From Roseicyclus amphidinii (GTDB lineage Bacteria; Pseudomonadota; Alphaproteobacteria; Rhodobacterales; Rhodobacteraceae), in the NCBI RefSeq assembly GCF_030163755.1, contig NZ_JASJOE010000019.1:1-59029 (forward strand): DNA of 59,029 nucleotides, in the 5' to 3' direction. The notes under the pieces were generated by a model. The model saw nothing but the letters and a program-made list of their open reading frames with translations. It had not been told where the DNA came from and ran no database searches. The stretch's first letter is position 1. Every line of letters begins with the position of its first letter. The position numbers were made by a program, and so were the translations under genes. This document shows, in pieces, positions 9,185-20,793 of the stretch.

Positions 9185-9274
9185 CTTGTCGGTGCGGGCA
9201 GGCCCCGCGCCGGATCGTTTCGCAGTTAAGCCTGTGGACCGGAAAGGTCAATCATTGCAGGGGATAGGGGCGCG

Positions 9275-9736
9275 ATGAAGCTCAGCACCAAGGGGCGCTA
9301 CGCGATGGTGGCGATGGCAGATCTGGCGCTTCAGAAAGAGGGAGTGCAGGTGCCGCTCTCGGAGCTGTCGAAACGGCAGGACATCTCCTTGCCCTACCTG
9401 GAGCAGCTTTTCGTGAAACTGCGGCGCGCGGGGCTGGTGGCCTCGGTGCGCGGACCGGGGGGCGGCTACCGGCTGGCGCGGCCCGCCGCCGAGATCCGGG
9501 TGGTCGAGATCTTCGCCGCGGTGGACGAGACGGTCAGCGCGCTGCACACCGGCGCGGGCGCCTCGGGCGGGGTCTCGGGCAGCCGGGCGCAGTCGATGAC
9601 CAACCGGTTGTGGGAAAGCCTCTCGGCGCATGTCTATGTCTTCCTGCACCAGACGCGCCTGTCGGACGTGGTGCAGAACGACCTGACGCCCTGCCCGGCG
9701 GTGCCGACGCTGTTCGAAGTGGTGGACGAGGGCTGA
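9275..9736 (+). CDS. iscR: Rrf2-family regulator IscR (single-cysteine type)
   Basis: A 153-residue Rrf2 winged-helix protein: MKLSTKGRYAMVAM, ISLPYLEQLFVKLRRAGLV and SVRGPGGGYRLARP are the classic DNA-binding region. IscR senses iron-sulfur status and represses the isc-suf genes. The three cysteines that hold the cluster in E. coli IscR (near residues 92-104) are absent; the region reads HTGAGASGGVSGSRAQ and the only cysteine is Cys140 in LTPCPAV. The same unusual state is known for Rhodobacter sphaeroides IscR, which still binds a cluster. First gene of the operon; the start is fixed by homology and an AGGGG site. Confidence 0.92.
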   Translation: MKLSTKGRYAMVAMADLALQKEGVQVPLSELSKRQDISLPYLEQLFVKLRRAGLVASVRGPGGGYRLARPAAEIRVVEIFAAVDETVSALHTGAGASGGVSGSRAQSMTNRLWESLSAHVYVFLHQTRLSDVVQNDLTPCPAVPTLFEVVDEG

Positions 9737-9806
9737 TCCACCGCCCGCCGCGCCGGTGGCGGAGGGCGGGATATCCGTATTTATGGGAAGATGAAGCAGG
9801 GGCGCG

Positions 9807-10850
9807 ATGGGGCGGGTCTACCTCGATCACAATGCGACGGCACCGTTGCGGCCCGAGGCGCGCGCCGCGATGGTCGAGGCGATGGAGCTGGCCGGCAACC
9901 CCTCCTCGGTCCATGCCGAGGGGCGCGCGGCCAAGGGCCTGATGGAGCGCGCGCGCGGCCAGCTGGCCGAGGCGCTGGGGGCGCAGGCCGCCGATATCGT
10001 CTTCGTCTCGGGCAGCACCGAGGCCGCGGCGCTGGCGCTGGCGGGGCGGGGGCTGCACGGGGCCGCGGTGGAACATGACGCGGTGCGCGCCTGGGTGACC
10101 GAGGACCTGCCCGTCGATGCGGCGGGCCGCGTGGCGGTGGCCGATCCGGGCGCGAGCACGCTGCAACTGGCCAATTCCGAGACCGGGATCATCCAGGACC
10201 TGCCCGAGGGGCTGGCGGTCAGCGACTGGACCCAAGGGTTCGGCAAGATCCCCGTGGCCTTCGACTGGTCGGGGGTCGATATGGCCTTCGTCTCGGCGCA
10301 CAAGATCGGGGGGCCGAAGGGAATCGGCGCGCTTGTCTTGCGGCGCGGTCTGGACGTGGCGGCGCGCATCCGCGGCGGCGGGCAGGAGATGGGGCGCCGG
10401 TCGGGCACCGAGAACCTGATCGGCATCGCCGGATTTGGCGCGGCGGCGGCAGCAGCGACGCAAGATCTGGCCTCTGGCGTCTGGGACCGGGTGGACAAAC
10501 TTAGAAATATTCTAGAAAAGGCTCTGGACCCCCGCGCGAACGGGACTATTTTTGTCGGGAAAGGAAAGCCCCGGCTTCCGAACACCAGCCTGATGGTCAC
10601 GCCCGGGTGGAAGGGCGAGACGCAGGTGATGCAGATGGACCTTGCGGGCTTTGCCGTTTCGGCGGGGTCGGCCTGTTCCTCGGGCAAGGTGAAGGCCAGC
10701 GGCGTCTTGCGCGCGATGGGCCTTGGCGAGGCCGAGGCCGCATCGGCGCTCAGGGTCTCGCTGGGGCCGGAGACGACCGAGGCCGAGGTGATGGCGTTCG
10801 CCGAAGCGTGGCTTGCGGCGCGGGACAGGTGGGCGGCGCGCGGGCGCTGA
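9807..10850 (+). CDS. Cysteine desulfurase (IscS/NifS-like)
   Basis: A 347-residue PLP enzyme of the class V aminotransferase fold that takes sulfur from cysteine for cluster assembly. It starts with [15 protein letters not shown], the PLP lysine is Lys166 in [18 protein letters not shown] follows, and the persulfide cysteine is Cys290 in [11 protein letters not shown]. It is about 50 residues shorter than E. coli IscS, with a compact middle. It is the first of two desulfurases in this operon (the other is SufS), and no iscU-type scaffold accompanies it, so it probably feeds SufBCD or another acceptor. Confidence 0.9.
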   Translation: MGRVYLDHNATAPLRPEARAAMVEAMELAGNPSSVHAEGRAAKGLMERARGQLAEALGAQAADIVFVSGSTEAAALALAGRGLHGAAVEHDAVRAWVTEDLPVDAAGRVAVADPGASTLQLANSETGIIQDLPEGLAVSDWTQGFGKIPVAFDWSGVDMAFVSAHKIGGPKGIGALVLRRGLDVAARIRGGGQEMGRRSGTENLIGIAGFGAAAAAATQDLASGVWDRVDKLRNILEKALDPRANGTIFVGKGKPRLPNTSLMVTPGWKGETQVMQMDLAGFAVSAGSACSSGKVKASGVLRAMGLGEAEAASALRVSLGPETTEAEVMAFAEAWLAARDRWAARGR

Positions 10851-10920
10851 CGGAAACAGGGCAGGCGACGGCCCGAGAACAGGACGAACCGGCCCCGGGC
10901 CGGGAACAGGAGGACGAAAC

Positions 10921-12456
<1,536 letters not shown>

Positions 12457-12477
12457 GGCCCCCGGTCTGGTGCGTCG

Positions 12478-13278
12478 ATGATCGAGACGGGTAACGAGGG
12501 ACGGGACGCGGGACAGGGGCAGCCCTATGTGGCGCCGCTGGGCCGCGTGGTGCGGGCCAATGTGCATGGCAAGGTGGTGATGTTCCTCGTGACGCAGATG
12601 CGCGACCGCATCCAGCGGCGGCACCACATGCAGGGCGAGTTCTACGAGCCCGAAGAGCTCGAGATCATCAAGCGGTATTTCCCCTTCGGGGGCACCTTTC
12701 TCGACGTGGGGGCCAATGTGGGCAACCATTCGATCTTCGCGGCCAAGTTCCTGCATGCCGCGCGGGTCATCCCGCTCGAGGTGAACCCGGTCGCCTACCA
12801 GACGCTGATCGCCAATGTCATGCTGAACGGTCTGGACGACGTGGTCGACCTGTCGCGCCTCGGGATCGGGGTGTCCGACACCGCCTCCGAGACCGCGTCG
12901 ATCACCTACGGGGATCACAACATCGGGGCCGGGCGCGTCTCGGCCGAGGGCGGAGAGCTGCGGCTCTTGCCGGGTGACGAGATCGTCGGCGACACGCCGG
13001 TCGATTTCATCAAGATCGACGTCGAGGGCATGGAGATGACGGTTCTGGCCGGGCTGCATGGCACCATCGTGCGCAACCGGCCGCGCATGTTCATCGAGGT
13101 CGACAACGAGAACCAGCAGGCCTTCCTCGCCTGGGTCGAGCGGAACGGGTTCAAGATCGCCGACCGCTACCAGCGATACAAGGCGAACGAGAATTTCATG
13201 CTGGTGCCGATGCGCCCGGCACGATGGGCGCGCATCCATGACACCGAGGGTGCCGCCGCAACCGAAGCCGCGGAGTGA
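12478..13278 (+). CDS. FkbM-family methyltransferase (first copy)
   Basis: A 266-residue Rossmann-fold SAM-dependent methyltransferase. The SAM motif [12 protein letters not shown] is at about residues 75-85, followed by an [11 protein letters not shown] acidic motif and [16 protein letters not shown], the hallmark of FkbM enzymes. The family O-methylates sugars or polyketides; the target here is unknown. It starts 21 bases after sufB and is transcribed with it, which is an unexpected place. The N-terminal 70 residues ([14 protein letters not shown]) precede the fold and contain no signal peptide. Confidence 0.85.
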   Translation: MIETGNEGRDAGQGQPYVAPLGRVVRANVHGKVVMFLVTQMRDRIQRRHHMQGEFYEPEELEIIKRYFPFGGTFLDVGANVGNHSIFAAKFLHAARVIPLEVNPVAYQTLIANVMLNGLDDVVDLSRLGIGVSDTASETASITYGDHNIGAGRVSAEGGELRLLPGDEIVGDTPVDFIKIDVEGMEMTVLAGLHGTIVRNRPRMFIEVDNENQQAFLAWVERNGFKIADRYQRYKANENFMLVPMRPARWARIHDTEGAAATEAAE

Positions 13279-13288
13279 GAGGACCGGC

Positions 13289-13600
13289 ATGATCGTCACC
13301 ACCACACCATCGGTCGAAGGGCACCGCATCACCGCTTATCACGGCATCGTCGTGGGCGAGGCGATCCTGGGGGCCAATGGCTTCCGCGATCTCTTCGCGG
13401 GGATCACCGACATCATCGGCGGGCGCTCGGGGGCCTACGAGGAAGAACTGGGCCGCGCTCGCACCGTCGCCCTGCAGGAGATGGAGGACCGCGCGCGCCA
13501 GGTGGGCGCCACCGCAGTCGTCGGGGTCGATCTCGATTACGAGGTCATCAACAACATGCTCATGGTGTCGGCCTCGGGCACGGCCGTGACGCTGGGCTGA
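13289..13600 (+). CDS. YbjQ/UPF0145 family protein
   Basis: A 103-residue protein with the family pattern: [21 protein letters not shown], an [22 protein letters not shown] core and the C-terminal [16 protein letters not shown] and TAVTLG segments. Members form pentameric rings and are described as putative metal-binding proteins, with no proven role. It sits between two FkbM methyltransferase genes, 10 bases after the first. The ATG at 13289 follows GAGAGGA. Confidence 0.9.
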   Translation: MIVTTTPSVEGHRITAYHGIVVGEAILGANGFRDLFAGITDIIGGRSGAYEEELGRARTVALQEMEDRARQVGATAVVGVDLDYEVINNMLMVSASGTAVTLG

Positions 13601-13624
13601 CCGCAGGGGCCGGGAGACAGGACG

Positions 13625-14515
13625 ATGTCACGCCGCTTCGACCGCAAACGGATCGAGACCCTGGTCGGGGTGCTGTCGCCTGCGCGGCTGACGCGGATCG
13701 TCGACGTGGGGGCCAACCCCGTCAACGCAAGCCCCTATCGCAAGCTTCTGGCGGCGGGGCTGTGCGATGTCTGGGGCTTCGAGCCCGACGCCCGCAGTTT
13801 CGCCGAGCTGACCCAGACCGCGCATGAGACCTATCTCAACCACGCCGTCGGCGACGGCAGCCGCGGCACGCTGCACCTGACGAGGGGGCCGGCGCTGACC
13901 TCGCTGTTCCGGCCCGACCCGGCGGCGGTGGCGCTGTTCCAGAGGTTCGGCGACGTGCTCGAGGTCGAGCGCGAGCTGGAGGTCGAGACACGGGCGCTCG
14001 ACGCGATGGAGGAGCTGCCGGAGTTCGACCTTCTTAAGATCGATGTTCAGGGCGCCGAGGTGATGGTCTACGAGGGCGCGCGCGGTCATCTCGACCGGGC
14101 GGTCGCGGTGATCTCGGAGGTGGGCTTCGTGCCGCTCTACGAGGGTCAGCCGCTTCTCGACGCGCAGATGGTGGCGTTGCGCGCGCGGGGGATGGACCTG
14201 CACAAGTTCATGTTCGCCAAACCCGTCGCCCTGCGGGGCGGGCTGGCGGGCAAGCTCGACCAGCGCGCCCATGCCAACCAGCTGCTTGACGGGGATGCGG
14301 TCTTTCTGCGCAGCCTGCGCAGCCCCGAGGCGATGACCGACGAGCAGCTCAAGCACATGGCCATCCTGGCCGATGCGGTCTTCGAAAGCCATGACGTCGC
14401 CGTGCGTTGCCTCGATCTGCTGATCGCGCGCGGTGTGGTCGACCGGCGCGCGGCCAAGGCCTATGTCGGGCAAGTGCCGGACCTTGCCGGCGCGGCGAAA
14501 GCGGCGGGGGGGTAG
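13625..14515 (+). CDS. FkbM-family methyltransferase (second copy)
   Basis: A 296-residue methyltransferase-fold protein, clearly of the FkbM group but distant from the first copy: SAM motif IVDVGANPVNASPY (about residues 25-38), WGFEPDARSF, and FDLLKIDVQGAEVMVYEGA. In place of the usual glycine-rich loop after VGAN it has PVNASP, as in sugar- and flagellin-linked FkbM proteins. A C-terminal extension of about 80 helical residues (from the RSPEAMTDEQLK segment) is unusual. ATG at 13625 with GGGAGACAGGA upstream. Part of the same transcription unit between sufB and sufC. Confidence 0.82.
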   Translation: MSRRFDRKRIETLVGVLSPARLTRIVDVGANPVNASPYRKLLAAGLCDVWGFEPDARSFAELTQTAHETYLNHAVGDGSRGTLHLTRGPALTSLFRPDPAAVALFQRFGDVLEVERELEVETRALDAMEELPEFDLLKIDVQGAEVMVYEGARGHLDRAVAVISEVGFVPLYEGQPLLDAQMVALRARGMDLHKFMFAKPVALRGGLAGKLDQRAHANQLLDGDAVFLRSLRSPEAMTDEQLKHMAILADAVFESHDVAVRCLDLLIARGVVDRRAAKAYVGQVPDLAGAAKAAGG

Positions 14516-14519
14516 GGCG

Positions 14520-14720
14520 ATGCGCGATCTCGATATCGGCCTGCAGCGCGGTCGCGCCGTGGCTCCCGTCGTCCGGTCGTCGCACCGCGCGCTGGGTGAT
14601 CCGCGCCAGCCGCCCGCGGGGTCCGCCGCGCGGCACGGGCCCGGCCACCCCGACACGGGGGACAAGAGGAAACACTGTTCGGCCGCCATGTCGGCCGCAA
14701 CCGCCATGACGGTGGCCTGA
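14520..14720 (+). CDS. Doubtful small ORF (66 aa)
   Basis: An open frame that fills most of the 238-base gap between the second FkbM gene and sufC. The sequence is Arg/Ala/Pro-rich (MRDLDIGLQRGRAVAPVV at the start) with no recognised domain, which is also what non-coding high-GC DNA gives. A small hypothetical gene at this place is sometimes seen in related suf operons. Real coding status is uncertain. Confidence 0.25.
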   Translation: MRDLDIGLQRGRAVAPVVRSSHRALGDPRQPPAGSAARHGPGHPDTGDKRKHCSAAMSAATAMTVA

Positions 14721-14753
14721 GCCACCCCACACGAGACCAGAGAGGGAAAGACA

Positions 14754-15509
14754 ATGCTGAGCATCAAGAACCTGCAGGTGAAGCTGGAGGAAGAGGACAA
14801 GCAGATCCTCAAGGGCGTCGATCTCGAGGTCGAGGCAGGCCGCGTCCACGCGATCATGGGGCCGAACGGTTCGGGCAAGTCCACGCTCTCCTACGTGCTG
14901 TCGGGCCGCGACGGCTACGAGGTGACCGGGGGCTCCGCCACGCTCGAGGGCGAGGACCTGCTGGCGATGGAACCCGAAGAGCGCGCGGCGGCGGGCCTGT
15001 TCCTTGCGTTCCAGTATCCGGTCGAGATCCCCGGCGTGGGCAACATGACCTTCCTGCGCACCGCGCTCAACGCGCAGCGCAAGGCGCGCGGCGAGGAGGA
15101 GATGAGCGCGGGCGATTTCCTCAAGCTGATCCGCGCCAAGGCGAAGGATCTGAAGATCGACGCCGAGATGCTGAAGCGCCCCGTCAACGTGGGCTTCTCG
15201 GGCGGCGAAAAGAAGCGCAACGAGATCCTGCAGATGGCGATGCTGGAACCGAAGATGTGCATCCTCGACGAGACGGACTCGGGCCTCGACGTGGACGCGA
15301 TGAAGCTGGTGTCGGACGGCGTGAACGCGCTGCGCTCCGAGGGGCGCGGGTTCCTTGTCATCACCCATTACCAGCGGCTTCTCGATCACATCAAACCCGA
15401 CGTGGTGCACATCATGGCGGATGGCCGCATCATCAAGACGGGTGGCCCCGAGCTGGCGCTGGAAGTGGAACAGAACGGTTATGCCGACATCCTGAACGAG
15501 GTGGCGTGA
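14754..15509 (+). CDS. sufC: Fe-S cluster assembly ATPase SufC
   Basis: A 251-residue ABC-type ATPase that drives conformational change of the SufBC2D scaffold. Walker A is GPNGSGKST, the signature is FSGGEKKRNEILQM, and Walker B is MCILDETDSGLDVDAMK, all typical of SufC rather than of transporters. Ends ILNEVA. Its TGA stop shares a base with the sufD ATG, so translation is coupled. A GAGAGGGAAA ribosome site precedes the start. Confidence 0.97.
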   Translation: MLSIKNLQVKLEEEDKQILKGVDLEVEAGRVHAIMGPNGSGKSTLSYVLSGRDGYEVTGGSATLEGEDLLAMEPEERAAAGLFLAFQYPVEIPGVGNMTFLRTALNAQRKARGEEEMSAGDFLKLIRAKAKDLKIDAEMLKRPVNVGFSGGEKKRNEILQMAMLEPKMCILDETDSGLDVDAMKLVSDGVNALRSEGRGFLVITHYQRLLDHIKPDVVHIMADGRIIKTGGPELALEVEQNGYADILNEVA

Positions 15510-16810
15510 TGGCGGTCGCTCAAGCGAAACAGGATCTGACCGAGGCGCGCATCGACGCGCTGGAGATGCCCGGCGGGGCCGGATGGGCCGACGAGGCGCG
15601 CGGTCACGCGCTGTCGCGGCTGCGGGCGATGGGCCTTCCGGGGCGGCGGGACGAGTATTGGAAATACACCGACCCCACGAGCCTGACCCAGATCGAGGCC
15701 CCGCGCGCCGCCGTCTTCGACGCCACCGACGAGGCGGCGATGTTCGACGGGATCGAGCGGTTGAAGATCGTCTTCGTCGACGGCGTCTTCGATGCCGGGG
15801 CGTCCGACGATCTGAGCCTTGCCGGTGTGGAGATCGAGCGCCTGTCTGAGGCCACGGCCAAGGACATCCACTGGGCGCGCGAGGTCTTCGGCCAGCTCGA
15901 GGCCGCGGGGCAGACGCCCGTCGCGCGCCCGCTGGCGGCGCTCAACACCGCCTTTGCCACGGACGGCGTGGTGATCCGCGCCACCGGCAAGGCCGCCAGG
16001 CCCGTCAGCCTGATCTACCTGCACCGCTCGGACCGGTCGGACGCGATCCTTCACCATGTCGTGCGCGTCGAGGAGGGGGCCGAGCTGACCATCCTCGAGA
16101 ACGGACCGGCGGCAGCGCGCTTCAACAAGTGCATGGAAATCAGCGTGGCCGATGGCGGTGCCTTCCACCATGTCCGCGCACAGGGCCGCGACCATGAGCG
16201 CCGCGCGGCCACCCACATGTTCGCACGGCTGGGCGAGGGCAGCACCTACAAGTCCTTCACCCTCACCGCCAATGGCGTGATGACGCGCAACGAGCATGTG
16301 ATCGAACTGACCGGCGACGACGCCAGTGCGCATGTCGCGGGGGCCGCGATGGGCGACGGCAAGAGCGGCGCGTTCCACCATGACGACACGGTCTTCATCA
16401 CCCATGACGCGGTGAATTGCGAAAGCCGGCAGGTCTTCAAGAAGGTGCTGCGCAACGGGGCTGCGGGCGTCTTCCAGGGCAAGATCCTGGTGAAGCCCGA
16501 CGCGCAGAAGACGGACGGCTACCAGATCAGCCAGTCGTTGCTTCTGGACGAGGATTCGTCCTTTCAGGCCAAGCCCGAGCTGGAGATCTACGCCGATGAC
16601 GTGAGCTGTTCGCATGGCTCGACCACCGGCGCGATCGACGACACCGCGCTGTTCTACCTGCGCTCGCGCGGGGTGCCGACCGATCTTGCCACCGACCTTC
16701 TGGTGCTGGCCTTCCTCGACGAGGCGATCCAGGAGATCGCGGACGAGCGGCTGGCCGATGACATCCGTCTCCGGCTGCAACAGTGGCTGGAGCGGCGCAG
16801 GAAGGGCTGA
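15509..16810 (+). CDS. sufD: Fe-S cluster assembly protein SufD
   Basis: A 433-residue SufD, partner of SufB and SufC. RRDEYWKYTDPT near the N-terminus and the C-terminal beta-helix core (NCESRQVFKKVLRNGAAGVFQ, GKILVKPDAQKTDGYQ, SCSHGSTTGAID, each a piece of one continuous region) are diagnostic. The start at 15509 overlaps the sufC stop by one base. An upstream in-frame extension to 15257 lies inside sufC and is not used. Two bases separate it from the next gene. Confidence 0.96.
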   Translation: MAVAQAKQDLTEARIDALEMPGGAGWADEARGHALSRLRAMGLPGRRDEYWKYTDPTSLTQIEAPRAAVFDATDEAAMFDGIERLKIVFVDGVFDAGASDDLSLAGVEIERLSEATAKDIHWAREVFGQLEAAGQTPVARPLAALNTAFATDGVVIRATGKAARPVSLIYLHRSDRSDAILHHVVRVEEGAELTILENGPAAARFNKCMEISVADGGAFHHVRAQGRDHERRAATHMFARLGEGSTYKSFTLTANGVMTRNEHVIELTGDDASAHVAGAAMGDGKSGAFHHDDTVFITHDAVNCESRQVFKKVLRNGAAGVFQGKILVKPDAQKTDGYQISQSLLLDEDSSFQAKPELEIYADDVSCSHGSTTGAIDDTALFYLRSRGVPTDLATDLLVLAFLDEAIQEIADERLADDIRLRLQQWLERRRKG

Positions 16811-16811
16811 G

Positions 16812-17321
16812 ATGCCGGTTTCCACCGATATCGTGGGCAGCTGGCGGCGACCCGGCCGGGTCATGCGCCGCCTGCTGGACATGGGCCGCCGCGAGGATCG
16901 GGCGCTGATGTTCCTGATGCTGGGCTGCGGGCTGATGTTCGTCGGCCAATGGCCGCTCATCGCCCGCGAAGAGGCGCTGATGCCCGACCAGGGCGCACCG
17001 CTGCAGGCGCGGCTGGCGATCACGTTCTTCGCATGGCTGATGGTCTGGCCCATCGCGCTTTACGCGCTTGGCGGGCTGACGCATCTGGTGGCGCGTCTCT
17101 TCGGGGGGCGCGGCAGCCATTACACGGCGCGGCTGGCGCTGTTCTGGGCGCTTCTGGCGGCCTCGCCCGCGTGGCTGTTCTACGGGATGGTGGCGGGCTT
17201 CATCGGGCCGGGGCCCGCGGCGAATGGCGCGGGCATCCTCTGGGCGGTTGCCTTTCTGACAATCTGGATCATCTGCTTGCGCGAGGCGGAACGCGAACCC
17301 GAGGCGCAAACGGCGACATGA
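16812..17321 (+). CDS. Yip1-like integral membrane protein (first)
   Basis: A 169-residue membrane protein with four hydrophobic segments, at about residues 33-50, 70-95, 105-130 and 140-158. It looks like the Yip1-domain proteins often found between sufD and sufS in Rhodobacteraceae. Function is unknown; membrane attachment of the Suf machinery is one guess. It overlaps the next gene by four bases (ATGA), so the pair is coupled. Confidence 0.75.
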   Translation: MPVSTDIVGSWRRPGRVMRRLLDMGRREDRALMFLMLGCGLMFVGQWPLIAREEALMPDQGAPLQARLAITFFAWLMVWPIALYALGGLTHLVARLFGGRGSHYTARLALFWALLAASPAWLFYGMVAGFIGPGPAANGAGILWAVAFLTIWIICLREAEREPEAQTAT

Positions 17322-17923
17322 CCCACCTGATGAACATGGGCAACCTGCTGCGCATGGCGCGCGACACGGTCTCGAACCCCCGCGAGGGGGCCGAGACGGT
17401 GCTGTCCCTCGGCCTGCCGCGGCAGGCGCTGTGGCTGGCCTTTGCGCTGGTCGTGGTGCTGTCGATGCTGCTGGGCGACCTGCTCTACATGCTGGCCGAC
17501 CTGCCGCAGGACGGCGCGATGACCGGGCCGCTCGGGGCCTCACCCCTCGTGATGGGGCTGATGCAGGGGGCCTTCCTGTTCCTGATGGCCCATGCAGTCA
17601 CCCATGTCGGCCGCCTGTTCGGCGGCACCGGCCGCTTCGACGAGGCGCTGGCGCTGATCGTCTGGCTTCAGTTCATCTTTCTCTGCGTGCAGATCCTGCA
17701 GCTTTTCGCCGTTCTCGTGATCCCGCCGATGGCGGGGTTGATCACCATGTTGGCCGTCGGCCTGTTCTTCTGGCTGCTCGTGAATTTCATCGCCACGCTG
17801 CACGGCTTCACCTCGCTCGGGATGGTCTTCGTGATGACCATCCTGTCGGGCTTCACCATCCTTTTCGTCCTGAGCCTGATCCTGACCCTGCTCGGCGTCA
17901 CCTTCGAAGGACCCCCCGTCTGA
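17318..17923 (+). CDS. Yip1-family integral membrane protein (second)
   Basis: A 201-residue protein with an N-terminal cytoplasmic stretch (MARDTVSNPREGAETVLSLG) and five hydrophobic segments in the rest, matching the Yip1 pattern of repeated short membrane helices. It overlaps the preceding membrane gene by four bases, and the sufS ATG follows its stop directly with no gap. No catalytic residues are evident. The two membrane proteins are probably partners. Confidence 0.78.
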   Translation: MTHLMNMGNLLRMARDTVSNPREGAETVLSLGLPRQALWLAFALVVVLSMLLGDLLYMLADLPQDGAMTGPLGASPLVMGLMQGAFLFLMAHAVTHVGRLFGGTGRFDEALALIVWLQFIFLCVQILQLFAVLVIPPMAGLITMLAVGLFFWLLVNFIATLHGFTSLGMVFVMTILSGFTILFVLSLILTLLGVTFEGPPV

Positions 17924-19147
<1,224 letters not shown>

Positions 19148-19150
19148 GCC

Positions 19151-20650
19151 TCAGTCCGGCCGCCCCATCAGCCGGTCGATGGGCGCGTAATCATCCGTCA
19201 GGATCATCCCGCGATCCTGCGCCAGCGCCTGCACGAACCCGTCGCCAAGCGCGCCGAAGGTCATCAGGTCGGGCGCAGGCGCGGTGAACTGGTCCACCGG
19301 CGTGGGTGCGTTGCCCGCCACCACGGCGAACACCATGCGCGCGCCGGGCGCAGGCTGGGCGGCCTGCGTCCAGACCTCGACCACCGGGAAGACCTCTCGC
19401 AGCGTCAGCACGATGGAGCCGAGCGCGCCCAGCCGGTCCTCGTAGTCGATCACCGTCATCAGGAAGCTGCCCTCGGGCGTCAGCCGGGCGGCGACCAGCT
19501 CGTAAAACTCGCGCGTGATGAGGTGGACGGGCACGACCACATCGGTGAAGGCGTCGCCGATGATCACGTCGAATTCCACCTCCGGCCGGATCAGCATGGC
19601 GCGGCGCGCATCCTCGTGCCAGATCTCGGCGCTGTCGGGGTCGAACCAGAACTCCTCGGCGGCCAGCCGCGTCACCTCTGGGTCGATCTCGGCCACGGTC
19701 ATCGGCCCGGCCCCCTGCGCCAGCAGGCTGCGCGGCACCGAGAAGGAGCCGCCGCCGATGACATAGGTGCTGTAATCCTCGCGCGGGGCGCGCAGGCGCG
19801 TGAGCGTGTCGAGCATCGCGCCATGCACGGTGAATTGCACCTGCGGCGCGTCGCGCGCGCTGATGCCGTGGGCGAGGTGGTCGATGACCATCAGGTGAAC
19901 GGGGCTTGAGGGGTCGGCCGACAGGTCCTCGACCCGCAGGCAGAAATAATGCGTCTCGCGCTGGCATTGCGCAGGCGCGGCCAGCGCAAGCCCCGCCATG
20001 CCCGCCGCCGCGGCCCCCGCAAGGATCGCCAGCGCGAAGCCGCGCGAGCGGCCGAGCCAGAAGAACAACAGGCCCGAGAAGATATAGACGAAGGTCACCA
20101 GCACCAGCGTCAGCGCCGAGCCGAGCCAGGCGATGAAGACGAAGCCCGCCAGCAGCACCCCCGCGATGGCCCCCACCGCGCCCGAGGCGAACATCGCCCC
20201 CAGCGCCGGGCCGGAGCGGTCGGCATGCGCGGTGATGGCGATCTGCGCAAGCACCGGCGCAGGCACGCCCGCGAAGAAGGAGGGCAAGAAGAACACCACC
20301 ATCGTCAGCGCGGTGATGCCCCAGACGGGGCTTGTGACCACGGCCAGCACCGGCCCGGCGACAAGCGGCAGGATCAGCACCGCCGCCGCCGTGGTGGCCG
20401 CCGCCGCAAGGATCGCGCCGCCGGTCCAGGCCAGCGCCCGGTTCGCGGGCAGCGCGGCCAGCCGTCCGCCCCACCAGTGCCCGGCGGAGAAACCCGCCAA
20501 CACGACCGCGATCACCGCGGTCCAGGTGTAGAGCGACATGCCCACATGCGGCGCAAGCATCCGGCCCGCCACGATTTCCACCACCAGCGAGGCGGCCGAG
20601 ATGCCCCCCTGCAGAACCACAAGCAGCCACAGGGGCGTGGGTCGTGTCAT
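19151..20650 (-). CDS. Membrane-anchored spermidine synthase-like protein
   Basis: A 499-residue protein in two parts. Residues 1-240 form about seven or eight hydrophobic helices (starting LWLLVVLQGGISAASLVVEIVAG in pieces; the VEIVAGRMLAP motif is typical), and residues 255-499 form a spermidine-synthase-like methyltransferase fold with VIGGGSFSVPRSL, VAEIDPEVTRLA and IIGDAF. This fused MFS/spermidine-synthase family is common in Proteobacteria; its product is unproven because the aminopropyl-transfer residues are only partly kept. ATG at 20650 has GGGAGGAC upstream; a 91-codon upstream extension has non-coding composition. Confidence 0.85.
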   Translation of the reverse strand: MTRPTPLWLLVVLQGGISAASLVVEIVAGRMLAPHVGMSLYTWTAVIAVVLAGFSAGHWWGGRLAALPANRALAWTGGAILAAAATTAAAVLILPLVAGPVLAVVTSPVWGITALTMVVFFLPSFFAGVPAPVLAQIAITAHADRSGPALGAMFASGAVGAIAGVLLAGFVFIAWLGSALTLVLVTFVYIFSGLLFFWLGRSRGFALAILAGAAAAGMAGLALAAPAQCQRETHYFCLRVEDLSADPSSPVHLMVIDHLAHGISARDAPQVQFTVHGAMLDTLTRLRAPREDYSTYVIGGGSFSVPRSLLAQGAGPMTVAEIDPEVTRLAAEEFWFDPDSAEIWHEDARRAMLIRPEVEFDVIIGDAFTDVVVPVHLITREFYELVAARLTPEGSFLMTVIDYEDRLGALGSIVLTLREVFPVVEVWTQAAQPAPGARMVFAVVAGNAPTPVDQFTAPAPDLMTFGALGDGFVQALAQDRGMILTDDYAPIDRLMGRPD

Positions 20651-20793
20651 GTCTGTCCTCCCTCTCGCGGCGGGTATCTGAGACCGGATCATCGACAGAG
20701 GCAAGAGGCGCTGCGCCGCAGGCCCGCGTCTTGCGAAGCGCGCCGCCCGGGGGGATAGTGCGGCCGGGTTCGCACCGGGGAAGGGACGGCGGC

